This document shows positions 7,405 to 12,167 of a stretch of 12,167 nucleotides of DNA, in pieces. Made by a program: the position numbers and the translations under genes. The DNA comes from Caryophanales bacterium UBA5732 (GTDB lineage: Bacteria; Bacillota_I; Bacilli_A; Izemoplasmatales; Hujiaoplasmataceae), in NCBI GenBank assembly GCA_002419445.1, contig DIGC01000092.1:3092-15258 (forward strand), read 5' to 3'. The stretch's first letter is position 1, and every line of letters starts with the position of its first letter. A model generated the notes under the pieces. That model made no database searches, had not been told where the DNA came from, and saw only the letters and a program-made list of their open reading frames with translations.

Positions 7405-7413
7405 TGATATAAT
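7405..7413 (+). promoter_or_regulatory. Extended -10 promoter for greA
   Basis: TGATATAAT (TG at 7405-7406, perfect TATAAT at 7408-7413) lies in the short gap after udk. No good -35 box is found at the proper spacing (7385-7390 reads TATCTT), so the extended -10 would carry recognition. The predicted start is near 7420, leaving a leader of about 20 nt with an AAGGAG ribosome site at 7428-7433. No terminator separates udk from greA, so readthrough from upstream is also likely. Confidence 0.65.
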
Positions 7414-7439
7414 ATAACACGTAAAAAAAGGAGTTAAAC

Positions 7440-7910
7440 ATGGAAAATACTTATAAATTAACCGAATCTGGTTATGACCAATTAAAAGCGGAATTAGACG
7501 AATTAAAAGGTGAGAAACGTCATGCTAATCTTGAAGCTTTAAAAGAAGCGAGAGCGCAAGGCGACCTTTCAGAAAACGCGGATTATGACGCCGCTAGAGA
7601 CGAACAAGCAAGAATCGAAGCGAGAATTAAAGAGATTGAAAACATTCTTAAAAACTCAGAAATTATTAGAGAAAACAATCGCTCTAAAGTTATTGGTATG
7701 GGTAAGACTGTAGTTATAAAATTCTTGCACAATAATTTTGAAACTGAATTTACTGTTGTTGGTAAACTAGAAGCTAACCCGATGCAGAAAAAAGTCTCAA
7801 ATGAGTCACCTTTAGGGAAAGCTATTATTGGTTCGAAAAAAGGAAAAATTGTTACTTATAAATCAGAAACTGGTCAAGAACTTAATGTTGAAGTAGTGGA
7901 CGTAAAATAA
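7440..7910 (+). CDS. greA: Transcription elongation factor GreA
   Basis: Binds RNA polymerase through the secondary channel and stimulates cleavage of backtracked transcripts. At 156 residues it is full length. The N-terminal half is a coiled coil with the diagnostic tip QGDLSENADYDAARDEQ; D42 and E45 are the acidic residues that position the catalytic metal. The C-terminal globular domain contains TVVIKF, the ESPLGKAIIGSKKGKIVTYK segment and a closing beta strand, as expected for polymerase binding. The ATG at 7440 has an AAGGAG ribosome site with a 6-nt gap. Confidence 0.98.
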   Translation: MENTYKLTESGYDQLKAELDELKGEKRHANLEALKEARAQGDLSENADYDAARDEQARIEARIKEIENILKNSEIIRENNRSKVIGMGKTVVIKFLHNNFETEFTVVGKLEANPMQKKVSNESPLGKAIIGSKKGKIVTYKSETGQELNVEVVDVK

Positions 7911-7952
7911 TAGCAACATTTTTCTCTTTTTGATGTTAGGAGTGAATAAATT

Positions 7953-8648
7953 ATGATTGGCATAATTGGCGCGATTGACTATGAATTAAATTACTTTTTT
8001 CAACATATGATTATTGCTCGCACCGAGATTATTGCGGATAAGACCTTTTACATCGGTAAGATTAAGAATCATAACGTTGTAATCGTTAAGTCCGGTATTG
8101 GCAAGGTTAACGCAAGTATCACAACAACCATCTTAATCGACCGTTTTGACGCTAGATTAATTATCAATACTGGGGTTGCCGGTGGTTTAGCGCCTGTCGA
8201 AGTTGGCGATATCATCATCGCTAAAGGCATATCATATTTTGATGTATCTTTGACTGAAATTGATGATGTTCCGTACGGACAGATGGGGACAGATCCTTTA
8301 GTTGTAAATATCAGTGCTGAAAATCTCGAAAAATGTAAAAACATCTTTGATAAATTAGGATACAAATATCTAATCGGTAATTTAGTTTCCGGAGATAAGT
8401 TTGTGACAAAAAAACGTGACTTAGCGAAAATACAAAAACAAGTTGCCGGAGTTTTAGGCGTTGAGATGGAAGGTATGGCTATAGCTCTTACTGCCTATAA
8501 GTTCAACCGTCCATTCGTTTCGATAAGGGGAGTTTCTGATATCATCGATACGCCTGATCAACCGAAGAATTACCGAGAAGTCGTCAAGTCGGTAGCTTCA
8601 AAGACTTCGCAGTTTGTCTTAGATTTTTTAGAGGTAGTAGATGAATAA
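7953..8648 (+). CDS. mtnN: 5'-methylthioadenosine/S-adenosylhomocysteine nucleosidase
   Basis: Cleaves the adenine from SAH and MTA, removing the inhibitory product of SAM-dependent methylation. The 231-residue length is standard for MtnN/Pfs. Key residues are present: E11 in GIIGAIDYEL, GIGKVNA, NTGVAGGL, SGDKFV, M172 and E173 in GVEMEGMAIA (purine and ribose contacts), and the catalytic Asp D196 in GVSDIID. An AGGAG ribosome site at 7938-7942 lies 10 nt before the ATG, a rather long gap. In Bacillus yrrT precedes mtnN and mccA/mccB follow it in a methionine-to-cysteine recycling operon; here those genes are absent from the immediate surroundings. The window encodes at least one SAM methyltransferase (trmR) and probably another (yqeM) that would release SAH. 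Confidence 0.97.
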   Translation: MIGIIGAIDYELNYFFQHMIIARTEIIADKTFYIGKIKNHNVVIVKSGIGKVNASITTTILIDRFDARLIINTGVAGGLAPVEVGDIIIAKGISYFDVSLTEIDDVPYGQMGTDPLVVNISAENLEKCKNIFDKLGYKYLIGNLVSGDKFVTKKRDLAKIQKQVAGVLGVEMEGMAIALTAYKFNRPFVSIRGVSDIIDTPDQPKNYREVVKSVASKTSQFVLDFLEVVDE

Positions 8649-9309
8649 AATAATACTTGATAATAAGGAATTTTATTATCAAGTTTTTTTCAAAAAAACC
8701 AAGAACGTTTATCTTAAAATTAAAGCCGGCGTTATTACTGTTTCTGCCCCTAAGAAATATAAGACCAATGATATCGAACAATTTATCATTAAACATCAAG
8801 AGTTTGTTTTAAAGCATTTGAATATCGTTAAATCTCCACTGTACTCTTTAGTTAATTTTCCGTTGTTTGGAAGAGTTCATCAGATTATTAGATCTGACGG
8901 TAAAGCTTTAAAAATAGAGGAAAACTTTGTTTATATACCTGAAAAATTTACTGATAAGAAAATTGAAGATTTTTATAAAAAAGTTACGGTCGATACGGCA
9001 AAAGAATTAGTTGAAAAAGAACTTAAATATTTGTTAAAAGAAATCAATTTTCAAGGCATTAACTTTAAATCTCAATTAATGAAATCTAGATTTGGCAGTT
9101 GCAATATCAGGACAAAAAGAATCAATCTCAACAGCATCCTTTCCAGGTTTGATATTAAGTATTTAAGAGCGGTTTTAATCCATGAATTAGTTCATATCAA
9201 TGAAGCTAATCATCAAAACGGGTTTTATGATCTGTTATTGAAATATGTACCTGATTATCGAAAACTACGTAAGGAATTGAACTTAATAATTAAAACTTAT
9301 GAAATATAG
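8641..9309 (+). CDS. YgjP-family metal-dependent hydrolase (DUF45)
   Basis: A 222-residue protein with the YgjP/DUF45 zinc-metallopeptidase-like fold. The metal motif H181-E-L-V-H185 is followed by H191 in NEANHQNGFYDLLLKYVPDY, the family spacing (HELxH, then NH, then a C-terminal PDY). The segment KSRFGSCNIRTKRINLNSIL just upstream is also typical. The N-terminal part, rich in beta strands (VYLKIKAGVITVSAPKKY), matches the family. E. coli YgjP has been described as a UTP pyrophosphatase; I cannot tell whether that activity applies here. The start overlaps mtnN by 8 nt (ATG at 8641), so it is probably translationally coupled to it. Confidence 0.9.
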   Translation: MNKIILDNKEFYYQVFFKKTKNVYLKIKAGVITVSAPKKYKTNDIEQFIIKHQEFVLKHLNIVKSPLYSLVNFPLFGRVHQIIRSDGKALKIEENFVYIPEKFTDKKIEDFYKKVTVDTAKELVEKELKYLLKEINFQGINFKSQLMKSRFGSCNIRTKRINLNSILSRFDIKYLRAVLIHELVHINEANHQNGFYDLLLKYVPDYRKLRKELNLIIKTYEI

Positions 9310-9340
9310 ACTTTATTCAAAATAATAGTCTATTTTTTTT
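9306..9340 (+). terminator. Intrinsic terminator after the ygjP-like gene
   Basis: A 7-bp stem, ATAGACT (9306-9312) with AGTCTAT (9327-9333), has a 14-nt AT-rich loop and is followed by an unbroken run of T to 9340. The 5' arm overlaps the stop codon of the preceding gene. It separates the first gene block from the yqeG block. Confidence 0.8.
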
Positions 9341-9385
9341 ATTATTCATTTTCTTATTCAAACAATTTGCTAAAAAAATAAAAAA

Positions 9386-9414
9386 TAGACATTTGGTGAT
9401 TAATTAGGTATAAT
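9386..9414 (+). promoter_or_regulatory. Sigma-A-type promoter for yqeG-yqeH-yqeK-rsfS-yqeM
   Basis: TAGACA at 9386-9391 (one mismatch to TTGACA) and a perfect TATAAT at 9409-9414 are spaced by 17 bp, downstream of the terminator. The predicted start is near 9421, so the leader before the yqeG ribosome site is very short. No later promoter or terminator is evident in this gene run, consistent with one transcript. Confidence 0.78.
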
Positions 9415-9438
9415 AGAATTGATATTTGGAGGAAAATT

Positions 9439-9999
9439 ATGATTGAGCTGCTCTTTAAAAAGAAATATTTCTATCCAGACGATTATAAAAAGACTGTCTT
9501 TGATATTAATTTCGAAGATTTAAAAAAAATAGGAATCAAAAATATTTTTATTGATTTAGATAACACTTTAATTCCATATGACATTCATACAGCCGATGAA
9601 AGAACTTTAATGCTTTTCGAGCAATTACATCAATTAGGTTTTCAAGTATTTATTATTTCTAACAATAAAAAAGACAGAGTTAAATTATTCGCAGACATGG
9701 TTAAGAGCCGGTATGTTTATAGTGCGCAAAAACCTTTTAAATCCGGATTTAGAAGAGCTTTAAAAAAGGTTGGCTATCCTAAACCCGAAACTGTTTGTTT
9801 AATCGGCGATCAATTTATGACTGATGTTTTAGGCGGTAAACGCATGGATTTTTATGTAATAGTCGTCGATGCGATCAAAAGAAAAAGTGAAAAGTGGTAT
9901 ACAAAATACAATCGCCACTTAGAAAAGCAAATATTACAGCGATTAAGGAGAACAGACCAGGATTTCTACGAACGATTAAAATTACAAGAGAAGAGGTAA
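9439..9999 (+). CDS. yqeG: YqeG family HAD-type phosphatase
   Basis: HAD-superfamily phosphatase of 186 residues in the YqeG (subfamily IIIA) group. Motif I is IDLDNTL with D39 as nucleophile and D41 as general acid. Motif II is the Ser in FIISNN, the motif III Lys is in AQKPFKSGF, and motif IV is IGDQFMTDVLGG with the metal-binding Asp residues. The physiological substrate is unknown; some relatives act on phosphatidylglycerophosphate (mitochondrial Gep4), but the bacterial protein is not assigned from sequence alone. A strong GGAGG ribosome site (9428-9432) is 6 nt before the ATG. It is followed after 4 nt by yqeH, the invariant partner order in Bacillus and its relatives. Confidence 0.94.
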   Translation: MIELLFKKKYFYPDDYKKTVFDINFEDLKKIGIKNIFIDLDNTLIPYDIHTADERTLMLFEQLHQLGFQVFIISNNKKDRVKLFADMVKSRYVYSAQKPFKSGFRRALKKVGYPKPETVCLIGDQFMTDVLGGKRMDFYVIVVDAIKRKSEKWYTKYNRHLEKQILQRLRRTDQDFYERLKLQEKR

Positions 10000-10003
10000 G
10001 CTA

Positions 10004-11122
10004 ATGTCAGAACTGTTTTGCAAAGGTTGTGGAGCGATAATTCAAAGCAAAGATAATACATTACCAGGATTTGTTAGTGAAGATTTGTTAAATTCAAAAA
10101 GTCCCACAGAAGTAATATGTCAAAGGTGTTTCCGCATCAGACATTATTCTGAAGTATTTCCTTATACGGTTTCTAATTCAGACTACTTGCAAATAATTGA
10201 TAAAATAAAATCGGAAGATGCTTTAATTGTGAAGATTGTTGATATCTTCGATTTTTCTGGTTCTTTTGTTCCGGCGATTAAAGAACTTACTGGCAATGAA
10301 GATGTGATTCTTGTTGGAAATAAAATGGATTTACTACCGAAGAATGTTAAACCTTCAAGAATTTTATCGTGGTTACAAATTATGTTGAAATCCCAAGGAT
10401 TCACAGTTTTGGATTCGGTGTTGTTATCAGCGAAATACGGTGATAATTTTGATGAATTAATGGAGAAAATCTATCAATATAAAGGAAATAGAAACGTCTA
10501 TATTGTGGGATCTTCCAACGTTGGTAAATCGAAGATAATCAATCAGATATTAAGAAGATACTTAGGTGTTGCTTCTGATATTGTTACCGAATCTTTGTCA
10601 CCGCAAACAACTATTGGAATGATTGGTTTTCAACTTACTGACGGCACTTATATTTATGATACACCTGGTGTTATCAATAAACATCAATACATGCATTATT
10701 TAACTCGTCCTTCTTATAAATTAACAGTCCCGACGAGAGAAATTAAACCGATGATCTATCAGCTTAATGAAGGCCAAACTTTATTCTTCGGCGGACTGGC
10801 GAGATTGGATATTATCTCTGGTGAAACCGGAGATGTAATCAGCGTCGTTACTTATTTTGCGAATACATTAAATGTCCATCGAACAAAAACAGCGAAGGCT
10901 GATAAATTATATGTCGATAAACTCTATTCTTTATTGTCACCACCTTTTAACAAAGAAGAAGACGTTCCGAAATGGATTTATCATGAATTTAGAGTTCGTG
11001 ACAATCAAAAATACGATATTGTCTTCAGCGGGTTAGGATTTGTGACAATCAGAGCGCCTTTCTGCGTTAGAGCGTATGCACCATTTGTAGTTGGAGTATA
11101 TACCAGGTTAGCAATTATATGA
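10004..11122 (+). CDS. yqeH: Ribosome biogenesis GTPase YqeH (circularly permuted)
   Basis: GTPase needed for 30S subunit assembly, 372 residues, full length. It starts with a zinc-finger-like domain with C6/C9 and C39/C42 (CKGC and CQRC). GTPase motifs occur in permuted order: G4 NKMD at 106-109, G5 SAK at 142-144, the G1 P-loop GSSNVGKS at 169-176, then G3 DTPG at 219-222. This order is the hallmark of the YqeH/YlqF group. The C-terminal region (about 260-372) is the beta-rich RNA- or protein-binding part. A purine-rich AGAGAGG site precedes the ATG. The stop overlaps the yqeK start. Confidence 0.97.
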   Translation: MSELFCKGCGAIIQSKDNTLPGFVSEDLLNSKSPTEVICQRCFRIRHYSEVFPYTVSNSDYLQIIDKIKSEDALIVKIVDIFDFSGSFVPAIKELTGNEDVILVGNKMDLLPKNVKPSRILSWLQIMLKSQGFTVLDSVLLSAKYGDNFDELMEKIYQYKGNRNVYIVGSSNVGKSKIINQILRRYLGVASDIVTESLSPQTTIGMIGFQLTDGTYIYDTPGVINKHQYMHYLTRPSYKLTVPTREIKPMIYQLNEGQTLFFGGLARLDIISGETGDVISVVTYFANTLNVHRTKTAKADKLYVDKLYSLLSPPFNKEEDVPKWIYHEFRVRDNQKYDIVFSGLGFVTIRAPFCVRAYAPFVVGVYTRLAII

Positions 11123-11709
11123 TGTTTGATGATTTGGTTATCGAAATAAACAGATATTTAGAAGAACAATTTCTCCATGATCAAGCAAGACTAAAGCATA
11201 TTTTAAATGTTTATCGAGTTGCGCTTGAATTAGGAGAAATATTTGGCGTTGATCGAAAAAAAGTAACAATTGCTGCTCTCATGCATGATTCAACAAAAAA
11301 AATGACTTTTCAAGAAAATTACACTTTAGCACGTATAATATATACAGAAAAATTAATTCATGAAATTCCTAAGTCTTGTCTTCATGCTTTTTCAGCAGCT
11401 GCTTTAGCGAAGGTTAAGTTTAAGATTCTCGATCAAGAAATTATTGATGCGATTGCTTATCACTGCACTGGTAGAAGTGAAATGAGCGTTTTGGAAAAGG
11501 TTATTTTCGTAGCTGATTACATTGAAGAATCCAGGAAATTTGTGGATAGTGAAATTAAAGAATCTGCCAAAACGAATTTAGATAAAAGTGTTTATTTAAT
11601 TATGAAAGAAACAGAAAATTATTTAACAAAACATAATTGGCCGTTAGCGAAAATTACTCAAAAGGCTATTGAAGCTTATGAAAGTCACAAGGAGGAACTT
11701 AATGACTGA
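11119..11709 (+). CDS. yqeK: YqeK-family HD-domain hydrolase (probable symmetrical Ap4A hydrolase)
   Basis: A 196-residue HD-domain metal phosphohydrolase. The metal ligands of the YqeK group are all visible: H27 (LKHILNVYRVA), H56-D57 (LMHDSTKK), H89 (CLHAFSAA), H115 (AYHCTG) and D133 (FVADYIEESR). YqeK enzymes from Bacillus and relatives cleave Ap4A symmetrically to two ADP. The start is ATGATG at 11119; either Met is possible, and both overlap the yqeH stop. In Bacillus aroE, yqeI (yhbY) and nadD sit between yqeH and yqeK; here they are missing and the two genes directly overlap. Confidence 0.95.
   Translation: MMFDDLVIEINRYLEEQFLHDQARLKHILNVYRVALELGEIFGVDRKKVTIAALMHDSTKKMTFQENYTLARIIYTEKLIHEIPKSCLHAFSAAALAKVKFKILDQEIIDAIAYHCTGRSEMSVLEKVIFVADYIEESRKFVDSEIKESAKTNLDKSVYLIMKETENYLTKHNWPLAKITQKAIEAYESHKEELND
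11689..11695 (+). promoter_or_regulatory. Strong ribosome binding site fixing the rsfS start
   Basis: AAGGAGG, a near-perfect Shine-Dalgarno sequence inside the end of yqeK, lies 6 nt before the ATG at 11702. It rules in favour of this start over the upstream ATG at 11669, whose extra residues are not part of the RsfS domain. Confidence 0.85.
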
Positions 11710-12028
11710 AAAACTTAAGCGAGTATATGATGCATTATCAGATTTAAAATTAAAGGATATTATAATTTATGATTTTCAAGATTTCTCACCATATTTTGAT
11801 TATCAAGTAATTGCGACAGCTACTTCTGAAAGACAAGTGCACGCAGCGATAAATCATCTTAAACAAGCATTACCGGAGATTGAAAGTTTTCGGATTGAAG
11901 GTGCGACTGATAATCATTGGTTATTAGTTGACCTTGGCGATATTATTGTTCATGTCATGCATAAAGACGATCGTGATTATTATCAGATTGAAAAACTTTT
12001 TTTTGAAAGAAAACAAGTAGGTAAATAA
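11702..12028 (+). CDS. rsfS: Ribosomal silencing factor RsfS (YqeL)
   Basis: A 108-residue protein of the RsfS/Iojap family, the usual length. It binds ribosomal protein uL14 on the 50S subunit and blocks joining with the 30S, lowering translation in starvation. Family features are LKLKDIIIYDF near the start, the YQVIATATSERQVHAAINHLK segment, GATDNHWLLVDLGDIIVHVM and the final acidic/aromatic YYQIEKLFFER. It overlaps yqeK by 8 nt and is followed after 2 nt by the yqeM-like gene, the conserved yqeK-yqeL-yqeM order. Confidence 0.96.
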   Translation: MTEKLKRVYDALSDLKLKDIIIYDFQDFSPYFDYQVIATATSERQVHAAINHLKQALPEIESFRIEGATDNHWLLVDLGDIIVHVMHKDDRDYYQIEKLFFERKQVGK

Positions 12029-12030
12029 TA

Positions 12031-12167
12031 ATGTTTGATACTGAATATGATTTATTAGCTCAGTTTTACGATTCTTTCATCGATGAAGTCGTTTATCAGG
12101 AATATCTCGATTTAGTCGGTAAATATTCTTCTTTAGGAACGCTGCTTGATATTGGATGCGGAACTGG
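12031..12167 (+). CDS. yqeM: Class I SAM-dependent methyltransferase, N-terminal part (YqeM-like)
   Basis: The gene begins at the ATG at 12031 and runs off the window after about 45 codons. The visible N-terminus contains LLAQFYDSFIDEVVYQEY, similar to the YDxFM start of many methyltransferases of this group, and ends in SAM-binding motif I, LLDIGCGTG. The position just after rsfS is that of Bacillus yqeM. The substrate is unknown. The catalytic domain beyond motif I is not visible, so the family assignment rests on motif I and context. A weak ribosome site (TAGGT near 12018-12022) lies in the end of rsfS. Confidence 0.85.
   Translation, partial: MFDTEYDLLAQFYDSFIDEVVYQEYLDLVGKYSSLGTLLDIGCGT

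Noticed and set aside
7915..7937. Possible terminator between greA and mtnN (AACAT paired with ATGTT around a T-rich loop)
   Set aside because: Only 5 AT-rich base pairs with a 13-nt loop, and the T-run is inside the loop and not after the stem. Readthrough is more likely.
1..12167. Search for CRISPR arrays, insertion sequences, phage genes, toxin-antitoxin or defence systems, tRNA and rRNA genes
   Set aside because: No direct repeat arrays, terminal inverted repeats, transposase-like frames or RNA-gene structures were seen by eye; the genes present are conserved core genes and fill nearly all of the window.

Overview
The window is an AT-rich, gene-dense stretch of a Bacillota/Mycoplasmatota-type chromosome, with every supported gene on the + strand. 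Gene content and order match two conserved Bacillus subtilis neighbourhoods placed end to end: (recD2)-alaS-yrrK-yrzB-yrrM-yrrN-yrrO-udk-greA-mtnN, then yqeG-yqeH-yqeK-yqeL(rsfS)-yqeM. UGA is a real stop at several gene ends and Trp is encoded by UGG, so the standard bacterial code applies. This argues against Mycoplasma/Spiroplasma with their UGA=Trp code. The absence of mltG and ireB (yrzL) from their usual places suggests an Acholeplasma-like, Izemoplasma-like or RF39-like relative, or a reduced Erysipelotrichia-like Bacillus relative. That placement is an inference and cannot be settled from this window.

Layout. Positions 1-467 hold the C-terminal end of a RecD2-type helicase. A sigma-A-like promoter (473-501) then drives an alanine T-box leader (about 508-730) with a GCU specifier, a canonical T-box sequence and an intrinsic terminator. 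The leader controls alaS and probably the tightly packed genes behind it: ruvX, a DUF1292 gene, trmR (yrrM), trhP1 (yrrN), trhP2 (yrrO) and udk. Junctions here overlap or are separated by at most 8 nt. An extended -10 promoter precedes greA, which is followed by mtnN and a YgjP-family metalloprotein gene. A terminator at 9306-9340 closes this part. A second good promoter (9386-9414) starts the yqeG-yqeH-yqeK-rsfS-yqeM run, which leaves the window inside yqeM.

Functional themes. The first block serves translation and nucleic-acid upkeep: alanyl-tRNA synthesis, a Holliday-junction-resolvase-like nuclease, and a three-gene set for 5-methoxyuridine at the tRNA wobble position (TrhP1/TrhP2 hydroxylate U34, TrmR methylates it). 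It also carries pyrimidine salvage, transcript-cleavage factor GreA and SAH/MTA recycling, the last fitting with SAM-dependent methylation. The second block is ribosome assembly and silencing: YqeH for the 30S subunit, RsfS on the 50S subunit, YqeK for Ap4A removal.

I see no mobile elements, CRISPR arrays, tRNA/rRNA genes, phage genes or defence systems, and no convincing novel system. The points most worth a second look are the alaS T-box, the His/Cys tail of the DUF1292 protein, the cysteine-free YrrN partner, and the genes deleted from otherwise conserved gene order.
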